57,919 nt of DNA. Source: Chersky-840 sp035532735 (GTDB lineage: Bacteria > Actinomycetota > Acidimicrobiia > Acidimicrobiales > UBA8190). The DNA lies in NCBI GenBank assembly GCA_035532735.1, contig DATKQM010000028.1, forward strand, positions 1 to 57,919, in the 5' to 3' direction. Under the pieces are notes generated by a model, which was given only the letters and a program-made list of their open reading frames with translations, did no database searches and was not told the origin of the DNA. Positions 18,780 through 27,382 of this stretch are shown in pieces. Positions within the stretch are counted from its first letter, which is position 1. Every line of letters starts with the position of its first letter. The position numbers and the translations under genes are program-made.

Positions 18780-19693
18780 GACGTTGCTTTCTTCGCCTCG
18801 GTGACCACGGCATGGCCTCCGAACTGGTTCCGCAGCGCCGCGATGAGCCGGTTGGAGTAGGAGTCCTGGTCGCGCGACGCGAAGCGGGCGAAGAGCGACG
18901 TGGTGATGACCGGCGCGGGCACGCCCCGGTCGATGGCTTCGTGCGCGGTCCAGCGCCCTTCGCCGGAGTCGACCACGATGCCTTCGATGTTCTCGAAGCC
19001 CGACCCCACCGCCAGGGCGCGCTCGGCGAGCTCGAGGAGCCACGAGCGGACCACGGACCCGTAGCGCCAGATCGAGGCGATCTCGTGGAGGTCGAGGGAG
19101 AACTCCTCGGCCTTCTGCATGATCTCGAAGCCTTCGCCGTACGCCTGCATGAGCCCGTACTCGATGCCGTTGTGGACCATCTTGACGAAATGTCCGGCAC
19201 CGACGGGGCCCACATGCGCATAGCCACCTTCGGGTGCGAGGGCGAGAAACACCGGCTGGCATATCGCCACCACGGACTTCTCTCCGCCCACCATGAGGCA
19301 GTAGCCGTTGGCGAGACCCCACACCCCACCCGAGGTGCCGGCGTCGATGAACCCGATCCCTTTCTCGGCGAGCGAGGCGGCAGTGGGTGCCGCCTCTTTG
19401 TAGTTGGAGTTCCCGCCGTCGATCACGGCGTCGCCGCGATCCATCAGTCCCTTCAAGGTGTCGATGGTCGAGGCAGTGGGCTCCCCGGAAGGGACCATGA
19501 CCCAGGCCACGCGAGGAGCGTCGAGCTTGGCCACCATCTCCGCCAGCGTCGCTGCGGTCTCGGCCCCCTTGGCCGCCACGCCGGCGCGGGCCTCTTCGGA
19601 CAGGTCGAAGGCCACCACCTGATGGCCCTTCTCGATGAGCCGCTCGGTCATGTTCGCGCCCATCTTGCCCAGCCCCACCATGCCGATCTTCAT
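18776..19693 (-). CDS. gnd: 6-phosphogluconate dehydrogenase, short (GntZ/YqeC) type
   Basis: Oxidatively decarboxylates 6-phosphogluconate to ribulose 5-phosphate. The 305-aa protein has GLGKMGANM for dinucleotide binding, DGGNSNYKEA, the substrate motif DAGTSGGVWGLANG and the catalytic lysine in HFVKMVHNGIEYG. It belongs to the short class (~300 aa rather than ~470). Residue D30 at the end of the second beta strand (VVAFDLSEEA), where NADP-specific enzymes carry Asn-Arg, suggests NAD preference. AAAGGG lies 8 nt before ATG 19693. It overlaps zwf by 4 bp. Confidence 0.94.
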   Translation of the reverse strand: MKIGMVGLGKMGANMTERLIEKGHQVVAFDLSEEARAGVAAKGAETAATLAEMVAKLDAPRVAWVMVPSGEPTASTIDTLKGLMDRGDAVIDGGNSNYKEAAPTAASLAEKGIGFIDAGTSGGVWGLANGYCLMVGGEKSVVAICQPVFLALAPEGGYAHVGPVGAGHFVKMVHNGIEYGLMQAYGEGFEIMQKAEEFSLDLHEIASIWRYGSVVRSWLLELAERALAVGSGFENIEGIVVDSGEGRWTAHEAIDRGVPAPVITTSLFARFASRDQDSYSNRLIAALRNQFGGHAVVTEAKKATS

Positions 19694-19747
19694 GTCGGTC
19701 GCCCTTTCGCTGTTCTCGTCGTGGTCACACGGCTGCGGACGCGACGG

Positions 19748-21139
19748 TCACTGCAGCTCGCTCAGGTCCCGGGCCGCCACACGCAGCACCCGCCGCCCGT
19801 GGGCGAGGAGGCTGCGGTGATCGCCGATGGACTGGGCTGCGATCAGTGTCGCGAAGTCATAGGGCGCATCGGGGACCGGGACCACGGGCATCGGGTTGGC
19901 GTCGACGATCTGCACGGCCACCACGGTGTCGGGCCCGCCCTTGTGGAGCTGGCCTGTCGAATGGAGGAAACGGGGGCCGTATCCGGCCGTGGTGGCCATG
20001 CCTCCGAGGTGGTCCCGGACCTTGCGTCGAAGCGTCTCCAAAGCGGCGTCCTGACCGAAGGGCACATACGCCTGGATGGAGACGTAGTCGCCGGGCTTCA
20101 CGGTGGAGCTCAGCCACGGCAGGACTTCATCCGGTGCGGCGGTGTCGACGGCCGGCAAAGGGAGCTTGGCGAGGACGTCGTTGGTGTTCTTCTTCGACTC
20201 CGCCACGTTGGGCTCGTCGAAGGGGTCGATCCCGAGGACGTGACCGCACAGCGCGGTGGACAGCTCCCAACGGTAGAACTGCTCGCCGAGGTCGGCGGCT
20301 TCGGCCAGGTGCAGCGGCACGACATGACGGTCGGCCCCGACCTCGGGCTCGGTGGTGGGGACCGGGATGCATCCCGTGCCTTGCTTGCCCGTGGACTCGG
20401 CGATGAGCTGCTCGACCCAGAGGCCGAACGACGCGTAGTCGGGGGGGACGACGATGGTCACCTTGTCGCGCCCGGCCCGGGCGTCCTCGCCCATGGCCAT
20501 GCCGAGCCCGGCCGCCTCGTCCAGGTCGGCCTCGAGGGCGCGCCCACAGAGGTCGGCGACGTCGTACCCGATGAGCGCGGCCGGCACCATGCCGAAATAC
20601 GACAGCACCGAGTACCGACCGCCGATGTCGGGCGGGTTGGTGAAACACCGGGCGAAGCCGCGCTCGGTGGCCAGGGCGGCGAGGGGGGTCCCGGGGTCGG
20701 TGATCGCCGCGTACCGCGACGGGTCGGGCAGTTGCGACCAGGCGTGGCCCAACAGTGCGTTGGGCTCGAGGGTGGTCCCGGACTTCGACGACACGAGGAC
20801 GAAGGCGTCGGACAGGTCGAGAGACGAGACCGTCACGGGATGGGTGGTGTCGCACACCACGAGCCGTCGCCGTGTCTGGCCGGGGCCACCGGGTGTGCCG
20901 GTGGCGGTGAGGACCGCCTCGAGCACCGCCGGCCCGAGCGAGGAGCCACCCATGCCGAGCAGGACCACGGTGGACTGCTCGATGCCCGACGCCCAGGCCG
21001 TGACCTCGGCCGCCTCGGCCGCCATGCGGCGGGGGACATCGAGCCAGCCCAGGCGATTGCCCGACACGTTGCCCGCCGGCCACAGCCCGGCGTCGCGCTC
21101 GAGCAGGCGCGGCACGAGGGTTCGGGCGTCGTCAACCAT
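19748..21139 (-). CDS. pgi: Glucose-6-phosphate isomerase
   Basis: Interconverts glucose and fructose 6-phosphates, linking glycolysis to the pentose-phosphate genes around it. The 463-aa protein is a short Pgi with VVLLGMGGSSLGP, the phosphate-binding SSKSGTTLEPNALL, GGRYSVLSYFGMVPAALIG and a C-terminal HKGGP motif supplying the catalytic lysine region. AGGAG precedes ATG 21139 by 8 nt. In some actinobacteria this short Pgi is fused to transaldolase; here the two genes are adjacent but separate (12-bp gap). Confidence 0.93.
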   Translation of the reverse strand: MVDDARTLVPRLLERDAGLWPAGNVSGNRLGWLDVPRRMAAEAAEVTAWASGIEQSTVVLLGMGGSSLGPAVLEAVLTATGTPGGPGQTRRRLVVCDTTHPVTVSSLDLSDAFVLVSSKSGTTLEPNALLGHAWSQLPDPSRYAAITDPGTPLAALATERGFARCFTNPPDIGGRYSVLSYFGMVPAALIGYDVADLCGRALEADLDEAAGLGMAMGEDARAGRDKVTIVVPPDYASFGLWVEQLIAESTGKQGTGCIPVPTTEPEVGADRHVVPLHLAEAADLGEQFYRWELSTALCGHVLGIDPFDEPNVAESKKNTNDVLAKLPLPAVDTAAPDEVLPWLSSTVKPGDYVSIQAYVPFGQDAALETLRRKVRDHLGGMATTAGYGPRFLHSTGQLHKGGPDTVVAVQIVDANPMPVVPVPDAPYDFATLIAAQSIGDHRSLLAHGRRVLRVAARDLSELQ

Positions 21140-21151
21140 GAACCGGTCTCC

Positions 21152-22279
21152 TCAGCTGCCCGCCGACAGGGCGTTGGCCTTGTCGGAGAGCTTCTGGATC
21201 AACTCGTCGAACGACTTGGTGAAGCTGGCCACCCCCTCGTCCTCGAGCGTGCGGGCCACGTCCGCCATGTCGACGCCGGCGGATTCGATTCGTTGCAGCG
21301 CGTGCAGCGCGGCGTCGGGATCGGCGTCCACCGTGCGCGCCGTGGTGCCGTGGTCGAGGAAGGCGGCGATGGTGTCGTCGGGCATCGTGTTGACGGTGTC
21401 GGGACCGATGAGGGTGTCGACATAGACGAGGTCGGGGTAGGCGGGGTTCTTCGTCGACGTCGACGCCCACAGCGGGCGCTGCACCTTCGCACCCCGGGCC
21501 GCCAGTGCCTCCCAGCGGGGCCCGGAGAACCGCTGCGCGAACAGCGCGTAGGCGCGCTGCGCCTGGCCGACTGCGGCGGTACCCCGCAGGGCCTGGAGCT
21601 CGTTCGCCTTCGGCGCGGCCTGGGTGCCAAGGGTGTCGAGACGGCGATCGACTTCGGTGTCGACCCGGCTCACGAAGAACGAGGCCACGCTGCGCACAGC
21701 CCCAAGGTCGGTGACACCCGTGGCGGCGAGATCCTCGAGCCCGCCGATGTAGGCCTCGATCACCTCGTCGTAGCGCTCCAGGCTGAACAACAAGGTGATG
21801 TTGATGTTCCGACCCTCGCCGATCATGGCCCGGATGGCAGGCACCCCCTCGGCCGTGGCCGGGATCTTCACGTACAGGTTGGGCTCGGCCACGAGCTCGT
21901 GGAAGTGGCGCGCCGCGGTGATGGTGCCGGCGGTGTCGTGGGCGAGCCCCGGCGCCACTTCGAGTGATACATACCCGTCGACCCCGTCCGACGCGTCGTG
22001 TACGGGCCGGAGGATGGCCAGGGCGTCGCGAATGTCGGTGACGACGAGCTCCCAGTACGCCTCTTCGACGGTGTGCGATCCCAGCAGCGCGCCGAATTGT
22101 TCGTCGTAGTCGCTGCCGCTCTCGATGGCCTTGGCGAAGATCGTGGGGTTCGAGGTCACGCCCCGGATGCCTTGCACCACCAGCTCGGCCAAATGTCCAC
22201 CGCGGACGTAGTCGCGCCGGAGGTTGTCGAGCCACGGGCTCTGGCCCTGCTGCTCGTAGAGATCATGCAGCTTGGTCAT
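21152..22279 (-). CDS. tal: Transaldolase
   Basis: Transfers dihydroxyacetone units between sugar phosphates in the non-oxidative pentose-phosphate branch. The 375-aa protein has GVTSNPTIFAKAI near the N-terminus, the Schiff-base lysine in NLYVKIPATAEG, NINITLLFSLERY, and a C-terminal KSFDELI motif. This is the longer Tal class common in actinobacteria. GGGAG sits just before ATG 22279. It lies between tkt and pgi. Confidence 0.95.
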   Translation of the reverse strand: MTKLHDLYEQQGQSPWLDNLRRDYVRGGHLAELVVQGIRGVTSNPTIFAKAIESGSDYDEQFGALLGSHTVEEAYWELVVTDIRDALAILRPVHDASDGVDGYVSLEVAPGLAHDTAGTITAARHFHELVAEPNLYVKIPATAEGVPAIRAMIGEGRNINITLLFSLERYDEVIEAYIGGLEDLAATGVTDLGAVRSVASFFVSRVDTEVDRRLDTLGTQAAPKANELQALRGTAAVGQAQRAYALFAQRFSGPRWEALAARGAKVQRPLWASTSTKNPAYPDLVYVDTLIGPDTVNTMPDDTIAAFLDHGTTARTVDADPDAALHALQRIESAGVDMADVARTLEDEGVASFTKSFDELIQKLSDKANALSAGS

Positions 22280-22290
22280 GATGCTCCCTT

Positions 22291-22333
22291 CTGGCCGGGA
22301 TCGCTCTGGCCGGGATCGCTCTGGCCGGGTTCG
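22291..22333. repeat. 15-bp tandem repeat in the tal leader
   Basis: Two identical 15-bp units (CTGGCCGGGATCGCT) at 22291-22305 and 22306-22320 and a partial third begin 12 bp upstream of the tal start, between the tkt stop and tal. They could affect tal translation, or be neutral slippage products. Confidence 0.85.
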
Positions 22334-22370
22334 ACGGTCTCGACCTCGTGCGACCGGCTGTGGGTTGGTG

Positions 22371-24380
22371 TCAGCGTGGGGCCGGGGCGGCCCGGGTCAG
22401 TAAAGCCCGGGCCCGGGCGGCCACGTTGTCGGGTGTGTAGCCGAAGTGATCGAGCACTTCCTGGCCCGGGGCCGATGCCCCGAAATGGTCGATGGCGACG
22501 ACATCGTCCGCGTAGCGCTCCCACCCGAACGAGGCCGCCGCTTCGACGGCCAGGCGCCTGATGCGGGGGGGAAGGACGGTGGCGCGATACGCCTCGGTCT
22601 GGAGCGCGAAGAGCTCCCACGACGGCAGTGACACCACCCGGGCGCGCACCGACGCGTCGGCGCCACTGCCTCCAGCCGCGCCCAGCACGCCGGCCGCGGC
22701 CACGCACAGCGAGACCTCCGAGCCCGTGCCGATGAGCACGATGTCGGGCTCCCCGTCCTCGGGATCGAGAAGGACATAACCACCCCGGGCCACGCCGTCG
22801 ACGGCCTCGGCCGTCCCGGCCAGGACCGGGACGGATTGGCGCGACAGCACGAGCGCGGTCGGTCCGTCGGAGTCCACCGCCATGCGCCAGGCGTGGGCGG
22901 TCTCGTTGGCGTCGGCGGGTCGGATCACCCGCAGGCCCGGCACGGCCCGCAGCGAGGCCAGGTGCTCGACGGGTTGATGGGTGGGGCCGTCCTCGCCCAG
23001 GCCCACCGAGTCATGGGTCCACGAGTAGATGACATGCGCTTCTGACAGCGCGGCGAGACGGACCGACGGCCGCATGTAGTCGCTGAAGACGAAGAAGGTC
23101 CCGCCCACAGGGAGGACGCCGCCGTGGCGCGCCATGCCGGTCATGGCCGCACCCATCCCGTGCTCGCGGATCCCGTAGTGGACCTGGTTGCCCTCGGGAT
23201 GCCCGGCGGACTGGTTGACGGCGTCGGCGAGCTTCACACCGGTGTTGCCGGTGAGGTCGGCCGATCCCGCCACCAGGCCGGGGATCACCTCGGCGGTGGC
23301 GGTGATGCACTCGTTGACAGCCACGCGCGTGGCGAGGTTCGTGCCGACCTCGAACACCGGGAGCTTCTCGGCCCAACCCTCGAGGCCGCCCCCTCGCTGA
23401 CAGGCGTCCCACGTCGACTTGTCGCCGGTCCAAGCGTCGAAGCGCGCCTGCCACGCCGTACGGTGCGTCTGGCCGCGCCCCAGGCATCGCCGGTAGAGCT
23501 CGATCACTTCGTCGGGGACCCAGAACTGCTCGTCGGGAGGAAGCCCGAGGATGGCCTTGGTCTCTCGGATCTCGTCTTCCCCGAGGGGGCTCCCGTGCGC
23601 GGCCGCGGTGTCGGTCTTGTGCGGAGACGGCCAACCGATGTGGCTGCGCAACAGGATCAACGACGGCCTGTCCTCGACCGCCTTGGCCCGTCGGACCGCC
23701 GCTTCGAGGGCGTCGGTGTCGTTGGCAACCTCGCCGATGTTGTCGGTGTGCCAGCCATAGGCGTCGAAGCGCTCGGCCACGACGTCGGTGTAGGCCAGCT
23801 CGGTAGGGCCGTCGATGGTGATGTGGTTGTCGTCGTAGATGTAGACGAGACGGCCCAGGCCGAGGTGCCCGGCCAGCGACGCGGCCTCGTGGCTGATCCC
23901 TTCCATGAGGTCGCCGTCACTGCAGATGACGAAGGTGTGATGGTCGACGAGCTCGGGGCCGAAGCGAGCCCGCAGCCAGCGCTCGGCCATGCCCATGCCG
24001 ACGCCGTTGCCGACGCCCTGGCCGAGCGGTCCGGTGGTGACCTCCACCCCGGCGGTGAGGTGCACCTCGGGATGCCCAGGCGTCTTCGAACCCCACTGCC
24101 GGAATTGCTTGATGTCGTCGAGGGTGAGCCCGTACCCGGTGAGGTAGAGAAAGGAGTACAGCAGGATCGAGGCGTGGCCGTTGGACAGGATGAAGCGGTC
24201 GCGGTCGGGCCACTGGGGGTCGGCCGGATCGTGGCGCATGATGCGGGTGAAGAGCACGTGTGCCAACGGGGCCAACGCCATGGCGGTGCCCGAGTGACCC
24301 GAGTCGGCTTTTTGGGGGGCGTCCATGGCCAGGCCCCGGATGACGTTGATCCCGAGCTGTTCGAGCTCCGCTTCGGTCAC
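22371..24380 (-). CDS. tkt: Transketolase
   Basis: Thiamine-pyrophosphate enzyme moving two-carbon units in the non-oxidative pentose-phosphate pathway. The 669-aa protein has the N-terminal ADSGHSGTAMALAP, TTGPLGQGVGNGVGMGMAERWL, the TPP-binding GDGDLMEGISHEAASLAGHL region (CSDGDLMEG) and GIREHGMGAAMTG in the Pyr domain, then the C-terminal regulatory domain. GTG 24380 is 7 nt downstream of TACGGT, consistent with a leaderless transcript that starts the tkt-tal-pgi-gnd-zwf-pgl-fbiC operon. It supplies the thiamine link to the thi genes at the window's left end. Confidence 0.96.
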   Translation of the reverse strand: MTEAELEQLGINVIRGLAMDAPQKADSGHSGTAMALAPLAHVLFTRIMRHDPADPQWPDRDRFILSNGHASILLYSFLYLTGYGLTLDDIKQFRQWGSKTPGHPEVHLTAGVEVTTGPLGQGVGNGVGMGMAERWLRARFGPELVDHHTFVICSDGDLMEGISHEAASLAGHLGLGRLVYIYDDNHITIDGPTELAYTDVVAERFDAYGWHTDNIGEVANDTDALEAAVRRAKAVEDRPSLILLRSHIGWPSPHKTDTAAAHGSPLGEDEIRETKAILGLPPDEQFWVPDEVIELYRRCLGRGQTHRTAWQARFDAWTGDKSTWDACQRGGGLEGWAEKLPVFEVGTNLATRVAVNECITATAEVIPGLVAGSADLTGNTGVKLADAVNQSAGHPEGNQVHYGIREHGMGAAMTGMARHGGVLPVGGTFFVFSDYMRPSVRLAALSEAHVIYSWTHDSVGLGEDGPTHQPVEHLASLRAVPGLRVIRPADANETAHAWRMAVDSDGPTALVLSRQSVPVLAGTAEAVDGVARGGYVLLDPEDGEPDIVLIGTGSEVSLCVAAAGVLGAAGGSGADASVRARVVSLPSWELFALQTEAYRATVLPPRIRRLAVEAAASFGWERYADDVVAIDHFGASAPGQEVLDHFGYTPDNVAARARALLTRAAPAPR

Positions 24381-24387
24381 GACCAGA

Positions 24388-24393
24388 ACCGTA
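24388..24393 (-). promoter_or_regulatory. Probable -10 element of the tkt operon
   Basis: TACGGT ends 7 nt before the GTG start of tkt, with no ribosome-binding site between. This fits the TANNNT-N6-9-RTG layout seen at many starts in this window. No clear -35. Confidence 0.45.
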
Positions 24394-24423
24394 CCCCGTC
24401 GTTCGGGGGCGCCAATCGGGCGC

Positions 24424-25605
24424 TCACGAAGGCCCGGCGCCCACGTCATCGGACGAGCGATCCCGCAGCAGCGCCACCGACGCCGTGAACCCGTGCACGA
24501 AATTGCGCCCTCCCACCGGGCCGAGCTCTCCGGCTGCGAAGAAGCCCGCCATAGGCACGGCGCCGAGATGTTCGGACAGGACGCGCACGTCGTGGTGTGG
24601 CGCACCGAACAGCCGTGTGCCCCGGCCGTTGCAGGTGAAGACGAGGGCGGCGTCGGCCCGGCACCCCGAGACCAGCGCATGAAGGTCCTCGTCGGCTGTG
24701 GCCGCGTCGCGGAGGTGGAATTGGACGGTCGTGCCCAGCGCCATGGCGTCCCCCACGGCGATCGCCCCCGAGGAGCGGTCCGCCCCGACCACGTTTCGGA
24801 CCAGGAAGTCGCCGCGGCCGAAGTGCTCGTGATGTTCGTCGATCACCCGCCCGAGGTGCAGTCCCCCGGTCTCCAACAAGACGACCTCCTCCTCATTCAG
24901 CGAGTCGCGGGCCTGGGTCAGCACCTGCTCGAGGGCGGGGCGTCCGGCGAGCTCGTAGATGAGGTTGTGCTCGGTCTTGGTCACCACCAGGGGGGCGCCG
25001 AAGGGTCGACATCCCTGGGACACGAGGGTGGTGACCTCGGCGCCGGGGCCGAGCAGAGCCCCCACCGCACCGCCGGTGCGGACCCGGGTGCCGAGCGCGA
25101 GGCGGTTGCCCCCCGGGCCACGCGCCGCGGAGGCCATGCCTCCCACCACCCGGAGGCCGGGATGGTTGGCGTCCACCCAGGCCAGGAATGACTCCGCCGG
25201 GAAGCTGTAGGGGTCGCCCACGAGGACGAGCGCCTCGGGGGTGAAGGCGGTCTCGGCCGGCCAACCCCGCAACATCAGACCATCTCCGGAATCCGACAGC
25301 AGGGCATCGAGCTCCACGGGCACCAGGGGGCCGACGTGTCCGGCGAACAAGGTGACCGCGGCATCCTGCTCCACCTCGCGATGAGGTCCGAGCACGGACT
25401 CCGCCGCGCATCCGACCGACACCAAGGGGTGGAGGACTTCTTCCACTGTCCGCATCACGTCTTCGAGTGCGCCCGCGTGGGGCGGTGTCACGAACACGGT
25501 TGCGAAGTCCGGTCGGTCGCCGATGCGCTCGAGCACGGCCCCGGTGACCTCCCCCACGGCGTGGGCGGTGAGCGGGTGCTCGCTCATGGCGGCCGCGAAG
25601 GGCAT
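24424..25605 (-). CDS. FIST-domain sensory protein
   Basis: A 393-aa protein matching the FIST_N plus FIST_C arrangement: VSVGCAAESVLG near residue 65, GDPYSFPAESFLAWV, LRVVGGMASAA, then GAVGALLGPGAEVTTLVSQGCRPFG and the C-terminal ALVFTCNGRGTRLFG, AGFFAAGELGPVGG. FIST domains are thought to bind small ligands such as amino acids and often accompany signalling proteins; here it stands alone. ATG 25605 is 7 nt after TAGGGT, so it is probably leaderless. Before the mobile element inserted, it lay 30 bp downstream of nagA on the same strand. Confidence 0.88.
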   Translation of the reverse strand: MPFAAAMSEHPLTAHAVGEVTGAVLERIGDRPDFATVFVTPPHAGALEDVMRTVEEVLHPLVSVGCAAESVLGPHREVEQDAAVTLFAGHVGPLVPVELDALLSDSGDGLMLRGWPAETAFTPEALVLVGDPYSFPAESFLAWVDANHPGLRVVGGMASAARGPGGNRLALGTRVRTGGAVGALLGPGAEVTTLVSQGCRPFGAPLVVTKTEHNLIYELAGRPALEQVLTQARDSLNEEEVVLLETGGLHLGRVIDEHHEHFGRGDFLVRNVVGADRSSGAIAVGDAMALGTTVQFHLRDAATADEDLHALVSGCRADAALVFTCNGRGTRLFGAPHHDVRVLSEHLGAVPMAGFFAAGELGPVGGRNFVHGFTASVALLRDRSSDDVGAGPS

Positions 25606-25612
25606 CGACCCG

Positions 25613-25618
25613 ACCCTA
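25613..25618 (-). promoter_or_regulatory. Probable -10 element of the FIST gene
   Basis: TAGGGT on the minus strand ends exactly 7 nt before ATG 25605 with no ribosome-binding site in the gap. It lies outside the mobile element, so the insertion should not have removed this promoter's -10. Confidence 0.5.
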
Positions 25619-25638
25619 TCGCCGGGTGCGTGGACTCA

Positions 25639-25646
25639 GGACTCGG
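25639..25646. repeat. Left 8-bp target-site duplication
   Basis: GGACTCGG immediately outside the left terminal inverted repeat, repeated in the same orientation at 28856-28863 outside the right one. Confidence 0.9.
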
Positions 25647-25664
25647 GGTAGTGGGTCAGTTTGA
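25647..25664 (+). repeat. Left terminal inverted repeat (18 bp)
   Basis: GGTAGTGGGTCAGTTTGA, an exact reverse complement of 28838-28855. Read on the minus strand it supplies the last two codons and the stop of the CDF-like gene. Confidence 0.93.
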
Positions 25665-26447
25665 GCGAATCGCGGCCCAGCCTTCTTTGACCCCGTAGAC
25701 CAAGATGACGTAGCCAGCGAGCGGGTCGGCCCACCACCAGCCCATGGCAGCGTTCAGGGCGAGCCCGAGGCACACCGCCATAGCGAGCAGGCCGTCGACC
25801 AGGGTCACCCGGCCCTCAGTGCGCAGCACGGGGTTCCCGAGCCGTCGCCCCGTGTTCTCCTTACCTGCTGCCAGGCCGAACATCACAACCGCTGTCGCGG
25901 CCGTCCAGCCGATGCCGAGCCCGCTGTGGTGAGGGTGGTAGCGGGCCACCAGGACGTAGGTCGACTGCGCGCCCAAGTAGCACGCCAGCACCAAGAAGGC
26001 CGCCCCTATGAGTCGCAGAGCAACTGCTTGGCGTCGCGCCCCGGTGCCCGAAAGCTCCCAGATCACCACCAGGCTCGCCCCGATCTCTATGAGCGAGTCC
26101 AGGCCGAATCCCGCCAGGGCGACGGAACGAGCCGCTAGTGCGGCGATTGCAAGGACGACGATCCCGAACACGTTCCAGCCCAGAGTGATGCCCTCAAGGG
26201 CAATCCCTCGCCGCGTCAACTCTGATGGCCTAGGACCATTTGAGTCGGCTCGCAGCCGTTCCTCGTCCAGCACAGCTCTAAACTGGGGACGGTAGAAGAT
26301 GGCGATAGTCGTCGCTGCCAGTACGAGCGCCAGCTCGTCCACCGGTCCCGGGATCGGAAGCACGGCGAAGACCAACAGCCACCGCAGAGGTCGCGGAAGA
26401 TGCGGCTCGGTGGCCAGCCGCTTGGCAACCCGAACGTAGACCCTCAT
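25656..26447 (-). CDS. CDF-type cation transporter-like membrane protein with N-terminal extension
   Basis: Residues ~85-263 resemble the transmembrane part of cation diffusion facilitators: paired helices with LAGFGLDSLIEIGASLVVIWEL (helix 2 metal-site position, Asp kept) and LVDGLLAMAVCLGLALNAAMGWWWADPLAGYVILVYG (helix 5-6 region, VDG and ADP). The usual C-terminal cytoplasmic domain is missing. The first ~75 residues (PRPLRWLLVFAVLPIPGPVDELALVLAATTIAIFYRPQFRAVL in outline) are a separate two-helix membrane segment, so the protein looks like a fusion. ATG 26447 is 17 bp after the transposase stop, suggesting cotranscription. The final Ser-Asn-stop is encoded by the left terminal repeat. Substrate unknown. 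Confidence 0.7.
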   Translation of the reverse strand: MRVYVRVAKRLATEPHLPRPLRWLLVFAVLPIPGPVDELALVLAATTIAIFYRPQFRAVLDEERLRADSNGPRPSELTRRGIALEGITLGWNVFGIVVLAIAALAARSVALAGFGLDSLIEIGASLVVIWELSGTGARRQAVALRLIGAAFLVLACYLGAQSTYVLVARYHPHHSGLGIGWTAATAVVMFGLAAGKENTGRRLGNPVLRTEGRVTLVDGLLAMAVCLGLALNAAMGWWWADPLAGYVILVYGVKEGWAAIRSN

Positions 26448-26464
26448 TGCCGCATCGAGGCTAC

Positions 26465-27313
26465 TTAGTCGAGCAACCCGGCGATCTCCCACACCGACCA
26501 CACGTGATCGGCCTTCCCGGCCGCCATGGCCGGCGTCGTGGGGCGCCCGTAACGCTTGGTGAGCGTCTGGTGGGGCCTGGCGAAGTTGTAGTGCATGTAG
26601 TGGAGGCTCACTGCATGGGCCAGGTTCTCGACCTTCTTTGAGAAGGCATTGGTCAGCCTGGTGAACCGGCGCATCCCCATCCGCATCGTGAGGTTCTGGC
26701 GCTCGACGTAGCTGGTGGAGATCAGCTTCTTGTTGGGGTCGCCGGTGATCACACGCTTGTCGATCCCGGTGCAGGTGGCCGGTGAGTATTTGGTCTGGTC
26801 GTCGTGAACGTCGTGCCCGTACATCTTGTGGAGCATGGCGAAATCGACCCCATCGGCCCCGAACAGCGGCTCCACCACGGTCAGGTAAGGCTGGTGCCCA
26901 TCGGTGGTGAGTTGCACGCGGTTCTTGAGCCGGGAGTGAAGGTCCGACAGGAAGAAGAAGCAGTCGCGGTTGGTGCGCTCGCCCACCAGCCACGCCGGGA
27001 CGAGCTTGGTGTCGGCGTCAATGGCGGTCCAGGTCCACACGTCCCCGTAGCCGAAGGTGTCTTGGAACTCCTCGGGGACGTTCTTCTGCTTGGAGTAGCA
27101 GAAAGACCAAATCTCATCGGCCTCGACCCTGGTCGTGTCCAGGTTCCTGAGCACGTCGTCCTGGTAGTCGGCGCAGGCCTCGCCCAGCTGGGTGAGGAGG
27201 TTGACGATGGTGTTCTTCGCCACGCCGGTCACCCGGACAGTCCCCCGAATGCTCATGCCTTCCACCAGGCAAGAGAACACCTGGCCTCGGCGCTGGGTGG
27301 AAAGCCTGTTCAT
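26465..27313 (-). CDS. IS1-family transposase, single ORF
   Basis: A DDE transposase of 282 aa. An N-terminal helix-turn-helix (RGQVFSCLVEGMSIRGTVRVTG) precedes the catalytic core with Asp in EADEIWSF, Asp in TTDGHQPY and Glu in SYVERQNLTMRMGMRRFTR, the IS1 signature series. Unlike classical IS1 there is no insA/insB frameshift. A strong promoter (TTGACA at 27344-27349, 17-bp spacer, CATAAT at 27321-27326) puts the transcript start at about 27313-27314, so the second in-frame ATG (27313) is chosen as a leaderless start. The first ATG (27322) lies inside the -10 box. No internal stop; it looks intact. Confidence 0.9.
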   Translation of the reverse strand: MNRLSTQRRGQVFSCLVEGMSIRGTVRVTGVAKNTIVNLLTQLGEACADYQDDVLRNLDTTRVEADEIWSFCYSKQKNVPEEFQDTFGYGDVWTWTAIDADTKLVPAWLVGERTNRDCFFFLSDLHSRLKNRVQLTTDGHQPYLTVVEPLFGADGVDFAMLHKMYGHDVHDDQTKYSPATCTGIDKRVITGDPNKKLISTSYVERQNLTMRMGMRRFTRLTNAFSKKVENLAHAVSLHYMHYNFARPHQTLTKRYGRPTTPAMAAGKADHVWSVWEIAGLLD

Positions 27314-27320
27314 ACTGACC

Positions 27321-27349
27321 ATTATGCGTGAGGGTTAGGTAGTTGTCAA
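27321..27349 (-). promoter_or_regulatory. Transposase promoter
   Basis: Perfect -35 TTGACA (27344-27349) and near-perfect -10 CATAAT (27321-27326) with the optimal 17-bp spacer on the minus strand. The -35 box overlaps the fic -35 by five bases on the opposite strand. Confidence 0.8.
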
Positions 27350-27371
27350 CCAACTTCATGTCGGTTACTAT
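27343..27371 (+). promoter_or_regulatory. fic promoter
   Basis: TTGTCA at 27343-27348, 17-bp spacer, TACTAT at 27366-27371 on the plus strand. The expected start of transcription coincides with the GTG/ATG start of fic, so the message is likely leaderless. TATACT at 27369-27374 is an alternative -10 at a poor 20-bp spacing. Its -35 coincides with that of the transposase promoter. Confidence 0.75.
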
Positions 27372-27382
27372 ACTACTCAGTG

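Noticed and set aside
26459..27360. A smaller IS with ends just outside the transposase gene
   Set aside because: Only weak, mismatched inverted similarity occurs at 26459-26479 and 27332-27351 and no target duplication; the 18-bp ends at 25647/28855 explain the boundaries far better.
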